The translations under genes were made by a program, and so were the position numbers. Below are positions 23,999-33,052 of a DNA stretch of 64,000 bases, in pieces. The notes beneath the pieces are model-generated. The model searched no databases and was not told the origin of the DNA. It saw only the letters and a program-made list of their open reading frames with translations. Source of the stretch: CAYUMU01 sp964445985 (GTDB taxonomy: Bacteria > Planctomycetota > Planctomycetia > Pirellulales > S012-138); NCBI GenBank assembly GCA_964445985.1, contig CAYUMU010000005.1, forward strand, positions 79,523 through 143,522, read 5' to 3'. The first letter of the stretch is position 1, and the number at the start of each line of letters is the position of its first letter.

Positions 23999-24943
23999 GT
24001 GGATGTCGCGCTTGCTGTGTCGCTGGGCCGGTTGCAATTGCCCAACCCCATTCTCGTGGCGTCGGGCACGTTTGGCTACGCCCGCGAAATGGCAGGTCTG
24101 GTCGACTTGAGTCGGCTGGGGGGCATCCTTCCCAAAACCATCACGCCGCAGCCCCGCGCTGGCAATGCGCCTTGGCGCACGGTGGAAACCACCGGTGGCA
24201 TGCTCAATTCCATTGGCTTGGATAACGACGGGATCGAAGCCTTCATCGATCATCATTGGCCGTACCTCGGCAGCCTGAACGTGCCGGTGATCGTGAGTAT
24301 TGCCGGCGGCAACCACGAGGAGTTCGTGGCCATGGCGGCTCGGCTGGATGCCGTGCGGGGAGTGGCCGCGATCGAACTGAATATATCGTGCCCCAATGTG
24401 AGCCATGGGGTTGATTTTGGGGCCGACCCGGCCATGTGCGCCTGCGTGGTTAAGGGCGTGCGAAACGCCTGTGGGCTGCCGGTGCTGGCCAAGCTCACGC
24501 CCAACGTGACCGATATTGTGAGCATTGCCCAAGCGGCAGCCGAGGGCGGCGCCGACGCGGTTTCGCTGATCAACACCTGCCTGGGCATGGCCGTGGATTG
24601 GCGTCGTCGCCGCCCGATTTTGGGAAACGTATTCGGCGGATTATCCGGCCCTGCCATCAAGCCAATCGCGTTGGCGGCCGTGCATCGGGTTGCCCGCAAG
24701 GTGGCAATTCCGATCATCGGGATTGGCGGGATCGCGAGCGTGGACGATGTGATGGAGTTTCTCGTGGCGGGCGCCACGGCCGTGCAAATTGGCACGGCCA
24801 ATTTCTATCGCCCCACGGCCACCATGCAGATTTTGGATGGCCTGCCCGAGGCCATTGCCAGCCTGGGGGCGAGCTCGGTTTCCGAAATCGTGGCAACGCT
24901 CAGCACGTTCCCCGCAAAGCAACCGGTCGGCGCGCCCAAGTAG
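23999..24943 (+). CDS. pyrD: Dihydroorotate dehydrogenase, class 1B-like
   Basis: 314 residues from a GTG at 23999. The chain has the class 1 sequence series: NPILVASGTFGYA (FMN site), GGILPKTITPQPRAGN, GGMLNSIGLDNDG, ELNISCPNVSHG (Cys in the catalytic-base position, as in class 1 enzymes), VLAKLTPNV, INTCLGMAVDW, GGLSGPAIKP and IIGIGGIAS. The enzyme makes orotate in pyrimidine synthesis; class 1B enzymes use NAD+ through the iron-sulfur partner PyrK. No pyrK is next to it, so the electron partner is encoded elsewhere or differs. The frame extends further upstream but homology begins at this GTG. Confidence 0.92.
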   Translation: MDVALAVSLGRLQLPNPILVASGTFGYAREMAGLVDLSRLGGILPKTITPQPRAGNAPWRTVETTGGMLNSIGLDNDGIEAFIDHHWPYLGSLNVPVIVSIAGGNHEEFVAMAARLDAVRGVAAIELNISCPNVSHGVDFGADPAMCACVVKGVRNACGLPVLAKLTPNVTDIVSIAQAAAEGGADAVSLINTCLGMAVDWRRRRPILGNVFGGLSGPAIKPIALAAVHRVARKVAIPIIGIGGIASVDDVMEFLVAGATAVQIGTANFYRPTATMQILDGLPEAIASLGASSVSEIVATLSTFPAKQPVGAPK

Positions 24944-24950
24944 CACCGGG

Positions 24951-24978
24951 GGGGCCATTTTCTGCTAGCAGTGGCCCC
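24951..24978 (+). terminator. Hairpin after pyrD
   Basis: GGGGCCA (24951-24957) pairs with TGGCCCC (24972-24978), with an inner CTGC-TA-GCAG palindrome and a TTTT on the ascending arm side. Begins eight bases after the stop; likely terminator. Confidence 0.5.
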
Positions 24979-25080
24979 GCGGTTGCCTCCGAGGATTGGG
25001 CCGGTTTGGCACCGGCATGCTCCGGACACGCCAAATGGCATTCTCCGGTTTTCAGGCGGCGAATCGATACGGCGAGTTGG

Positions 25081-25389
25081 CTAGCCTTCGACAATTTCTT
25101 CTTTGACGGGCCGCACAAAGTGGGGCGATTTTTGCGAAGTGCTTAGCTCGGCGGCCTTTTGGTCGGCCTGCTCGCGCTGGTGATATTCGAACAGCGCGAT
25201 GCGCTTGAGCTGCTGGTTGAATACACCCCAGAATGCCTTCAGCCGGACTTCTTTTTCGCTCTTGGCACGGCTCTTGCGCTTGGCGGCCTTCTTCTTCTTT
25301 TTGATTACGCCGCCGCCTTCAGCTTCTAGCTTTTCCGCGATTTCGCCTTCTTGACGCAACTCCTTGCGATTCAGAATCTTGCGTGCCAT
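25081..25389 (-). CDS. Small highly basic protein, conserved hypothetical
   Basis: 102 residues. ATG at 25389 with GGAAAG upstream. The N-terminal half is charged, with KILNRKELRQEGEIAEKLEAE followed by a Lys-rich segment (KKKKKAAKRKSRAKSEK). The second half is aromatic and helical (LKAFWGVFNQQLKRIALFEYHQREQADQ). No signal peptide or membrane span. The basic composition suggests nucleic-acid or ribosome contact, but this is inference only. It stands alone between pyrD (convergent) and the degQ-like gene (divergent). Confidence 0.7.
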   Translation of the reverse strand: MARKILNRKELRQEGEIAEKLEAEGGGVIKKKKKAAKRKSRAKSEKEVRLKAFWGVFNQQLKRIALFEYHQREQADQKAAELSTSQKSPHFVRPVKEEIVEG

Positions 25390-25872
25390 TAACTTCTTTC
25401 CAAGCGAGAGCGAGCGTAAGGCCTACGATGGTCCTTTCACGCCCGAATATACCACTTTTGAGGTTGCCGGGCTAGCGGCACCTGCCGTGATCTTGGGGAA
25501 GGGGATGCCAGCGGGTGCAAAACAGGGGCGACCTGGGGCGCCAAGGAGCGGTCGTGCTGGCCGCTGGGAATGGTCCGGGCTCGGGCAGCAGGAGACTCCC
25601 TGGCAAACTTTTCCCGGCAAGCTTCCATGAACATCCCCCCACTCTGTTTCGTAAGAAATTCTAGCACGATTCGATCGCGCTACCTGCGCCGCTTGGAAGG
25701 GGGAAGCCGCCCGATTGTTACCCTTTTTCATGCACTGTTTTGGCATTCCTGAACGGCCTCCTGCCGCGTTGTGCAGGTCCGATATCGAGCGGCCACCCCC
25801 GAACCGTCACACGACTTCTTCGCGTATTCCAGAAGAAGCAGTGATAGCTTTATCATCCCCAAGGAGAAGAAG
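25390..25872. other. Divergent intergenic region upstream of degQ
   Basis: 483 bases between the basic-protein gene (minus) and the protease gene (plus). Short open frames on both strands have no ribosome-binding sites or recognisable products. It must hold two promoters; I cannot place them. AAGGAG just before 25873 is the protease ribosome-binding site. Confidence 0.4.
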
Positions 25873-27453
25873 ATGCAACAAGAAGTTTCCCCGGCTCGCG
25901 GCGAACCTACTCAGGCCGCCAGCAGCAGAGAATGCCACCCCCGCGCCTCATCGCGTGGTTTGTGGTCGGCCGTGGTTGGCGCCGCGGTGTTGGCTTCGGG
26001 AGCAACCTACTGGAGCGTGCAAGCCGCTCCCGAGCTTTCGCCCGAGGCGGCTCGTCACGCCAACGAGCTCTCCTCGGCATTCCGCTACGCCGCGGAAACC
26101 GTCAGCCCCACGGTGGTCAAAATTACCACGGTGAGCCGAGGCCATGCGGTCGAAGGCATGCAATTCCGGGGCGGCAATCCGCTGGAAGGAACGCCGTTTG
26201 AAGATCTATTCAAAAACGACGAACGCTTCCGTGGCTTTCGGGAGTTTCGCGGCCAGCCCTCACCGGCTCCCCGGGCTCAACAAGGCTTGGGTTCTGGCGT
26301 GATTATCGACAAGGCTGGCATCATTCTCACCAATAATCACGTGGTGAACGGCGCGGACGAAGTCTTTGTGCGACTGACCGACGGTCGGGAGTTCAAGGCG
26401 ACCGATATCCGCGTTGATCCACAGACCGACCTGGCGGTGATCCGCATTAACGACGCTGGCGACCTGCCCGCGGCCAAACTGGGGCGTTCCAGTGAAATGG
26501 AAATCGGCGATTGGGTGATTGCCATTGGGCACCCCTTCAGCCTCGACACCACGGTCAGCGCCGGCATCATCAGCGGTAAAGGACGCGGACTGGCCAGCGT
26601 GAGCCGCGCCCAGTTCTTGCAGACCGACGCCGCCATCAACCCCGGCAACTCGGGTGGTCCGCTGGTGAACCTCCGCGGCGAGGTGGTTGGCATCAACACG
26701 GCCATCGCCACCAACAGCGGCGGCTACCAGGGCATTGGCTTTGCCGTGCCGGTCGATCTGGCCAAGTGGGTCATCGATCAGCTCAGCGCCAATGGCACCG
26801 TCAAACGCGCCTACTTGGGCGTCAAGATTGAGCCCCTCACTGCCGAATTGGCTCGCCAGTTCCAGGTGGCCGATAGCCAGGGCGTGCTCGTGGCCGAGGT
26901 CAATGCAGATACGCCTGCCGCTCGCGCCGGCATGAAAGAAGGCGATGTGGTGGTCAGCTTCGACGGTCACAAGGTCGCCAACCCTCGCGATTTGCAAGCG
27001 GTGGTGGAACGCACTCCCACCGACAAACAGGCCACCATGAATGTGATTCGCGATGGTAAGAGCGTCGAGCTGAAAGTGAAGTTGGAGTACCTGCCCGAGG
27101 ATCGCGTGGTTTCGAGCCGACCCATGGTCGAGCCCCAGAAGAGCTCCTCCGACGACACTTTCCGCTCGCAAGATTTGGGTTTGGAGCTGAGCAACATGAC
27201 CGACGCCGTGGCGGCCCAACTGGGTTATCAAGACTTCAGCGGCGTGCTGGTCAGCCATGTGGAGTCGGGCAGCGTGGCCGATCGCCAAGGTCTGCGCGAA
27301 GGCATGCTGGTGCTCAAGGTCAATCGCCAGGCGGTCAGCAATGTGAAGGAGTTTGAACAGGCAATGGCGAAAGCCACGCTGAATGAGGGAGTGCTGTTCC
27401 AGGTTCGCTCGGAAGCGGGCAATCACTTCCTGGTGCTCAAGCCCGGCATGTAA
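25873..27453 (+). CDS. HtrA/DegQ-type periplasmic serine protease with two PDZ domains
   Basis: 526 residues. A membrane anchor or signal (SRGLWSAVVGAAVLASGATYW, about 27-47) precedes a trypsin-like protease domain with His156 (TNNHVV), Asp186 (QTDLAVI) and Ser260 (NPGNSGGPLV) as the catalytic triad. PDZ1 spans about 295-385 (RAYLGVKIEPL, AGMKEGDVVVSFDG) and PDZ2 about 425-520 (GVLVSHVESGSVADRQGLREGMLVL). Do-family proteases degrade or refold damaged envelope proteins. AAGGAG precedes the ATG. Two hairpins follow the gene. Confidence 0.95.
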   Translation: MQQEVSPARGEPTQAASSRECHPRASSRGLWSAVVGAAVLASGATYWSVQAAPELSPEAARHANELSSAFRYAAETVSPTVVKITTVSRGHAVEGMQFRGGNPLEGTPFEDLFKNDERFRGFREFRGQPSPAPRAQQGLGSGVIIDKAGIILTNNHVVNGADEVFVRLTDGREFKATDIRVDPQTDLAVIRINDAGDLPAAKLGRSSEMEIGDWVIAIGHPFSLDTTVSAGIISGKGRGLASVSRAQFLQTDAAINPGNSGGPLVNLRGEVVGINTAIATNSGGYQGIGFAVPVDLAKWVIDQLSANGTVKRAYLGVKIEPLTAELARQFQVADSQGVLVAEVNADTPAARAGMKEGDVVVSFDGHKVANPRDLQAVVERTPTDKQATMNVIRDGKSVELKVKLEYLPEDRVVSSRPMVEPQKSSSDDTFRSQDLGLELSNMTDAVAAQLGYQDFSGVLVSHVESGSVADRQGLREGMLVLKVNRQAVSNVKEFEQAMAKATLNEGVLFQVRSEAGNHFLVLKPGM

Positions 27454-27471
27454 GCCGAAAAAGTTCGCTTT

Positions 27472-27509
27472 CTCCCGGCCATCGCGGTCTTACCCGCGAT
27501 GGCTGGGAG
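27472..27509 (+). terminator. Hairpin after the DegQ-like gene
   Basis: A near-perfect 16-bp stem (27472-27487 with 27494-27509, one G-T pair) encloses the loop TCTTAC, 18 bases after the stop codon. No T-run follows, so it may stabilise mRNA rather than terminate. Confidence 0.55.
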
Positions 27510-27557
27510 CAGTTGGTTCGGACAACTTGCCTGACGGTCTTCATCACATTTTTCTTG

Positions 27558-27594
27558 GCCAAGGCCCGCGGCCTCCAGCGGGCCTTGGCTTTTT
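27558..27594 (+). terminator. Rho-independent terminator
   Basis: GCCAAGGCCCGC (27558-27569) pairs perfectly with GCGGGCCTTGGC (27578-27589) and is followed directly by TTTTT. It is a classical intrinsic terminator for the protease transcript. Confidence 0.85.
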
Positions 27595-27847
27595 CTGTTG
27601 GCGGAAACTGCTCGCGATAGCAGCGATGCCGTTGCTGGCCAGAGCAGTAGGCCAGCCGCAAAAGTCCCGAAAACAGGGGGGAAACCCCCGCGGAAGTTGC
27701 CTTGGCTGGCCCGACCGGTTGCCGCCGGCCGGTTCGATGGGCGTGCCATGCGGTAAAGGGGGTCAAACTGGCGCTGACGGCAATGCCAGAGGCGGCTAGA
27801 ATTTCCTTCCCGCATGGACGCGATTCGAACACGGTAGGAGACCCATC

Positions 27848-29851
27848 ATGGAGGAGTCGCAAACAACTTCGCGTTTGCGAAGCAGGTTTCGCCCTTGGGC
27901 CGTGCAATTGACCTCGGCCGAGCGATTGGTGCACGATCGAACCACCGTCGTTTCGTTGGCGGTTGGATTGGCGGCCATTTGCCTGGTGACCAAGATCGCC
28001 CTGTTGCCATTTCCCGTGGAATCGGTGGGCGAGTTCGTTCGCTGGTTGCTGCGCTTGGCGATCGTATCGGCGGCCGACTTGTGCTTCGTGGCCAGCCTGA
28101 CCATCGTTTGCTGGGTGCTTACCAGCTGGACCTCGCGCGGTGTTTGGCTGTCGCGGGCTTCGCGACTGCTGGCGCTGACGCTCTTCCTGACGGCCGGCAT
28201 TTACGGCGTGGTCAGCGTGCGGGTGTTTGAGGTCACTTCCGAAATGATCACGTTCCGGCTATTGGCCTTTCTCGGCAATGTCGACGTGATGGCCTCTTCG
28301 GTGTGGGCCTATGTGAATCCCAGCGTGATGCGCGGCTTGATTCTGGTGCCGTTGGTGCTGCTGTTGGGATTCTTTCTGGGCAGCGAACTGAAGTTCATCC
28401 GCCGCAGCGGCGCGCTGTCTCGCAAGGCGGTGTTGTGCGGCCTGGCGCTCGTGGCCGCTTACGGTGGCGTGGCGAACGCCTATGTGAATCATTCGTGGGA
28501 AGACGAAGATCGCTGGGAACGGCGGATTTCGCGGAGCCCTCACGCCACGTTCCTGTATTCGTGGGTGCGCGAGATGGTGCTGGGCGATTCGCTCAGTTAC
28601 GACCTCCAGATGGTCGACGCCGACGAAAGCGATTTTGTCGCCGCGAAAGACCCCGACAAGATCGCGCCCTGCCTGCCGCCCAATGTCGAACGTCCCAAGA
28701 ATGTGCTCCTGATCGTGATGGAATCGGTGTCGGCGGAGTATCTAAGTCTGTATGGCTCCGACTATCGCACCACCCCGCGGCTCGAACGCTATCTGGCCGA
28801 GAATCAGAATGGCGTGGTGTTCGACAACTATTACGTTCACTGCCCTTATAGCTGCAAAAGCCTGATGTCGTTGACCACGGGCGTTTATCCTCGCGTGGAC
28901 TGGAAACTGATCGTGCGCGACAACCCCGATTTTGGGGTGCCGCTCATCAACGAACACCTCGCCGACCAGGCCGGCTTTCGCGGTTGCTATCTCCACTCGG
29001 GTTATTGGAGCTGGAAGTACCGCGACCAATATTTCGGTCGCCGCCCCGAAACCCGTTTGATCGATGCCGAAACGCTGCCGGGCCCGTTCGTCAACTCCTG
29101 GGGAGTTACCGACGAAGCCATGTACGAGGCGGCCTTGGACTGGGTGGACGAGAGCGAACAACCGTTCTTCTTGATGGCGTTCACGATTGAAACGCATCAC
29201 CCCTACGTGGAAGGCGCCAACCCCCAAGATATGGGCGCCAAGCAAGACAGCGAGAACCACAAGAGCTTGCAAGAACGCTACCTCAACGCCATTCGCAATG
29301 CCGATCAAAAAATCGTGAACATGTTGCAGGGCCTGAAGGATCGGGGGCTCGATCAAGACACCCTGGTGGTCATTACCAGCGACCACGGGGAGTCGTTTGG
29401 GCAGCACAATATGTGGCTGCATGGCTTCGGCGTGTATACGTCGGCCGTGCATACTCCGCTGATCATGATCCACCCCAGCCTGGCAGGCTATCCGCGGCGA
29501 ATGTCGCAACCCTGCCAGCAGATTGACTTGCCCTACACCATGGCCGAGCTGGTGGGCGTGGAGCCGCACGAATCGTGGCAGGGGCGAAACCTGCTCGATG
29601 GCCGGAAAGACGCCCACCTGTATTTCTTCTCGTTGTATCGCCGCCCGGTGCTCGGCATGCGCGACGGCCGGTACAAGTACCACTACTACATTAACACCGG
29701 GAAGCAAGAACTGTTCGACCTCCGCGCCGATCCGCGCGAAAAACGGAACCTGGCGGACAAGCAGGTCGAGCGTTGCAAACGATATCGTCAGTTGGTTGGG
29801 GGCTTTGTTTCTTACCAGAAGAATTTTCTTGCGGAACGGGGAGCGCGCTGA
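27848..29851 (+). CDS. Membrane-anchored alkaline-phosphatase-superfamily enzyme (sulfatase / LTA-synthase-like)
   Basis: 667 residues. The first 235 or so contain about five membrane helices (VVSLAVGLAAICLV, LLRLAIVSAADLCFVASLTIVCW, LLALTLFLTAGIYGVV, GLILVPLVLLLGFFLG, AVLCGLALVAAYG). The rest is an extracytoplasmic domain of the sulfatase fold: VLLIVMESVSAEYLSLYG (metal-binding Glu), LVVITSDHGESFGQHNMWLHG (metal-binding Asp-His), and a late RDGRYKYHYY. The nucleophile position (PYSCKSLMSLTTG) lacks the C/S-x-P-x-R sulfatase motif, so it is more likely a phospho-group transferase or phosphodiesterase acting on envelope glycans or lipids. TAGGAG precedes the ATG. A small lipoprotein gene follows. 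Confidence 0.8.
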   Translation: MEESQTTSRLRSRFRPWAVQLTSAERLVHDRTTVVSLAVGLAAICLVTKIALLPFPVESVGEFVRWLLRLAIVSAADLCFVASLTIVCWVLTSWTSRGVWLSRASRLLALTLFLTAGIYGVVSVRVFEVTSEMITFRLLAFLGNVDVMASSVWAYVNPSVMRGLILVPLVLLLGFFLGSELKFIRRSGALSRKAVLCGLALVAAYGGVANAYVNHSWEDEDRWERRISRSPHATFLYSWVREMVLGDSLSYDLQMVDADESDFVAAKDPDKIAPCLPPNVERPKNVLLIVMESVSAEYLSLYGSDYRTTPRLERYLAENQNGVVFDNYYVHCPYSCKSLMSLTTGVYPRVDWKLIVRDNPDFGVPLINEHLADQAGFRGCYLHSGYWSWKYRDQYFGRRPETRLIDAETLPGPFVNSWGVTDEAMYEAALDWVDESEQPFFLMAFTIETHHPYVEGANPQDMGAKQDSENHKSLQERYLNAIRNADQKIVNMLQGLKDRGLDQDTLVVITSDHGESFGQHNMWLHGFGVYTSAVHTPLIMIHPSLAGYPRRMSQPCQQIDLPYTMAELVGVEPHESWQGRNLLDGRKDAHLYFFSLYRRPVLGMRDGRYKYHYYINTGKQELFDLRADPREKRNLADKQVERCKRYRQLVGGFVSYQKNFLAERGAR

Positions 29852-29910
29852 CCTTGGCCCCCACCTTCGGGCGCGGGTTGGTCGTTCCAGTGAAAGGGAG
29901 AACAGCGAAT

Positions 29911-30267
29911 ATGCGTTCACTACGCCTGTTGCAAACGCCGGTCGTTGGCATGGCTTGGTGTGCCGTGTTGCTTGTCGCTGGCTGCGGACACGGAATCGAT
30001 AGCACCGAGGACCTGGTGGCGGTGCTGCATCAGGAATGCAAACGCACGGAATCGCGGATCACGCCGGTTCCCATTCGGCTGAATACCCTGTACGAAGTGG
30101 CCAGCCGCCCCCAGCGGGTCGAGCAAGTCGACGACCAGCGGCAACGATGGCAATATGACTTCGCCGACGGTCAGGTTGAGTTTACCGTGATGGTGGAACC
30201 CGGCCATCGTTGGTCGGATGAAAATCCGCGGGTCTTTGTGAACTTGCGAGAACTGCAAGTCTTCTAA
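29911..30267 (+). CDS. Small lipoprotein
   Basis: 118 residues. The N-terminal signal (PVVGMAWCAVLLVAGC) ends in a lipobox LVAGC. The mature domain of about 90 residues has ECKRTESRITPVPIRLNTLY and WQYDFADGQVEFTVMVEPGHRW. I do not recognise a family. AAGGGAG lies about ten bases before the ATG. It follows the membrane enzyme by 59 bases on the same strand and may be co-transcribed. Confidence 0.65.
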   Translation: MRSLRLLQTPVVGMAWCAVLLVAGCGHGIDSTEDLVAVLHQECKRTESRITPVPIRLNTLYEVASRPQRVEQVDDQRQRWQYDFADGQVEFTVMVEPGHRWSDENPRVFVNLRELQVF

Positions 30268-30434
30268 GCGCCGCCCAGCTTACCTCCCGCGCAAAACGCG
30301 GACGGCCGACCAAGGCAACTCGCCCTGGCCGGCCGTGAGACGCGGCGCAAATGGATCGTCATCGATAAGGAAGCTGCCCGGCTCGCGGGCCAACCGCAAA
30401 ATCCGCGGTGCGAGGAGGGGCCGCTTCCAGGCAA

Positions 30435-30926
30435 TTATTTTGACTTCCGCACGGGGCGTAGATAAGCCTCGTGGGGCTGAAATTCGGGGTCTTCCAAATC
30501 CTCGACCTCTTCGCCTTCCCATTCGAACCCGAACGGGTGACCCTCGAAGGCGTCGCGGGCCTCGCCGAAGACGGCGCGAGCTTCCCTGAAGCCGTCTTCC
30601 ATCTCCGCTTCGATCTCGTTGCGGTCGGCGTCCCAGTGAGCCAGGAAGCCTCGGCGGTCGGCCCAATCATCGCGCTTTTGAGCCACGTTGGCGGCCACTT
30701 CTTTTTGGCAGCGGTCGATCAACTTCAGAATGTAGGGGTCGGCCCAAGGGAGCAGATCCTTCATCGAAGGACGTTCACCTCGTGCCTCGCCACCGGGCCA
30801 AGCCACTCGCGAATCCAGAGGGGAACCATTGCCGTTGAGCTCGATTTCTTCCCTGCGAATGTCGTCCATGTTTTTCGGGTCGGCGGGCATCCGGATGATC
30901 ACGCAGCGAACTTTGCGATTCGACAT
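30435..30926 (-). CDS. Acidic cytoplasmic protein, conserved hypothetical
   Basis: 163 residues without signal or membrane span. It opens with a short basic beta strand (NRKVRCVIIRMP), then becomes acidic, with DLLPWADPYILKLIDRCQ, ADRRGFLAHWDADRNEIEAEM and an EGEEVEDLED tail. GGAA lies nine bases upstream of the ATG. It stands alone, convergent with the lipoprotein gene. I do not recognise the family. Confidence 0.6.
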   Translation of the reverse strand: MSNRKVRCVIIRMPADPKNMDDIRREEIELNGNGSPLDSRVAWPGGEARGERPSMKDLLPWADPYILKLIDRCQKEVAANVAQKRDDWADRRGFLAHWDADRNEIEAEMEDGFREARAVFGEARDAFEGHPFGFEWEGEEVEDLEDPEFQPHEAYLRPVRKSK

Positions 30927-31388
30927 GGGCGGTTCCTTTTTTTCCGTTAAGTAGCAAACCCGAAAGAGTCGTTTCCGGGGGTGGGTGTCGTTGGAAGACG
31001 GGAGCCCTTAAAGCATGGCCTGTGCCAAATCTAATGAGAATCGTACGCCATTTTTGTTCGCGTTCTGCAAACCACGCTGGATGTTTGGGTTAAGAATAGA
31101 TACGTCTGTTCAGATAGCGGTGCCGCCTGATCCGAGCTCGACCAGGCGAGACGTAAAAGCTTCCAACGGCCTTGGAAAAATGCCAAGAGTGACCTTGACG
31201 CGGCAGCCACTGGCATTGCTACCCCCTCCTTTTTGAGTAGTTCAACCTCATCTGCCTGGGTGGCTGGTTTGCTCTGGCCACGAAAGCGGGCATAATCGCG
31301 GGGGAGTCGAGTTCGGGGGCTCAGCCCACTGCCCCAGGCGAGCTACCTGTCGCACTCCCCCGCATGCACTTTGGAAAGCAACCTCGCC
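30927..31388. other. Intergenic region, no gene seen
   Basis: 462 bases between divergent genes (hypothetical on minus, permease on plus). Somewhat lower GC than the surroundings. Only short frames, no repeats or clear hairpins noticed. Confidence 0.4.
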
Positions 31389-32984
31389 ATGCCCCGATCT
31401 TCGCCCTCACCCACTTCCTCGCCCCCGCGACCAGGGAGCGGCCCATCGTGGGCTTCGAAGGCGGGGTTGGTGGCCGGTTTCATCCTGTCCGGATGGTTGC
31501 TGCTGGCCACGCCGCTGGCCGATGGCAATCTGTCGCTCAACCGCATGGCGGCGGTGGCGGCGTTGATGGCTGTGTGGTGGATGACCGAGGCCATTCCGCT
31601 GGCGGCGACCGCTTTATTGCCGCTGGCCTTGTTTCCCCTGCTCAAGATCGCCTCGCCGGCCGATACGGCGGCCAGCTACGGCGACCGGATGATTTTCCTC
31701 TTTCTGGGCGGGTTCATGGTGGCGTTGGCCATTGAGGAGAGCGGCTTGCATCGCCGCGTGGCCCTCCACATTGTGAACTGGATGGGAGACAACCCCCGGC
31801 AAATTGTGCTGGGGTTCATGCTGGCCACGGGGTTGCTCTCCATGTGGCTTTCCAACACGGCCACCACCCTCATGCTGCTGCCGATCGCCGCCAGCGTGCT
31901 GCTCCAGGCCGATCGTGCCTGCGCGGCCCAGGGCGGATCGCCGCATGGTTTTGGGGCGGCCGTGATGCTGGGGATTGCCTATTCCTCCAGCATCGGCGGC
32001 ATGAGCACCCTGATTGGCACGCCACCCAATATCTTTTTCCGCAGCTTCTACGACAAAACCTATCCCGATCTGCCCGAAATTACCTTCGGGGGCTGGATGC
32101 TGCTTGGCGTGCCGCTGGCGCTGGCGTTTGGGCTGGTGACCTGGCGATTGTTGATTTGGCTGTTTGGCGTCGAAAAGACGTCGGTCTTGGGCGGTCGGGG
32201 CGTAATTGCCGAAGAACTGGCCGCGCTGGGCAAAATGCAGCCGGCCGAAAAACGCATGGCCCTCATTTTCGCCGGCACCGCCTTGCTCTGGATCTTTCGC
32301 GATCCGGTTTCCACCGCCCTGGGGCTCGACGGCGTACGCCACGGCCTTCCCCCCTCGGGAAGCGTGGAAGTTCTGGGCGGATTGAGCGCGGTCGGCGGTT
32401 TCATGGCCGCCGGTACGCCGTTCAGTTGGATCGATGATAGCACCGTGGCCATTCTTATGGCGGTACTATGTTTTGTGATTCCCGCGGGCGGCGGAGCCCG
32501 CAAACCGCTGCTCACGTGGGACGCTACCGTTCGGGTGCCTTGGGGAATTCTGCTGCTGTTTGGCGGCGGCATGGCCATCGCCACCGGCATGGAATCCTCG
32601 GGCTTGTCGCGCCACTTGGGCGACGGATTGGCCCGCGCGATCGAAGGCTTGCCCGAGTGGGGCATGGCGGCGGCCATGGCGACCGGCATGACCTGGCTGA
32701 CCGAACTGACCAGCAACCTGGCCAGCGTGCAGATGATTCTGCCGATCCTCGACGGCACTTCGCAACGGGTGGATGTGGCGCCATCCATTCTCATGATTCC
32801 CGCCGTGCTGGCCGCCAGTTGTGCTTTTATGCTGCCGGTGGCAACGCCCCCCAACGCCATCGTGTACGCCTCGGGCCGCATCGCCATGCGCGACATGATC
32901 AAGGCCGGCATCTGGCTCAATCTGATCACTTCCGTGCTGGTCACGGCCGCCGTGCTGTTGTTAGGCCAGTTTGTGAGCGCGTGA
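31389..32984 (+). CDS. DASS (SLC13) family sodium/anion symporter
   Basis: 531 residues from the ATG at 31389; a TTG at 31371 is an alternative start. About eleven to twelve hydrophobic segments. Family motifs include MAVWWMTEAIPLAATALLPL, LFLGGFMVALAIEESGLHRR, LLSMWLSNTATTLMLLPI (the SNT motif that binds substrate carboxylate and Na+), SSIGGMSTLIGTPPNIFF, and the second repeat's ELTSNLASVQMILPIL and LPVATPPNAIVYASG. Such carriers import di- or tricarboxylates or sulfate with sodium. Substrate cannot be assigned. No adjacent metabolic genes give a hint. Confidence 0.9.
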   Translation: MPRSSPSPTSSPPRPGSGPSWASKAGLVAGFILSGWLLLATPLADGNLSLNRMAAVAALMAVWWMTEAIPLAATALLPLALFPLLKIASPADTAASYGDRMIFLFLGGFMVALAIEESGLHRRVALHIVNWMGDNPRQIVLGFMLATGLLSMWLSNTATTLMLLPIAASVLLQADRACAAQGGSPHGFGAAVMLGIAYSSSIGGMSTLIGTPPNIFFRSFYDKTYPDLPEITFGGWMLLGVPLALAFGLVTWRLLIWLFGVEKTSVLGGRGVIAEELAALGKMQPAEKRMALIFAGTALLWIFRDPVSTALGLDGVRHGLPPSGSVEVLGGLSAVGGFMAAGTPFSWIDDSTVAILMAVLCFVIPAGGGARKPLLTWDATVRVPWGILLLFGGGMAIATGMESSGLSRHLGDGLARAIEGLPEWGMAAAMATGMTWLTELTSNLASVQMILPILDGTSQRVDVAPSILMIPAVLAASCAFMLPVATPPNAIVYASGRIAMRDMIKAGIWLNLITSVLVTAAVLLLGQFVSA

Positions 32985-33052
32985 CGGCCGGTTTATTGGG
33001 TCGGCCCACGAGAAATCGGCCGGCACGTGAGAAATCGCCCACGCGCCCGCAT

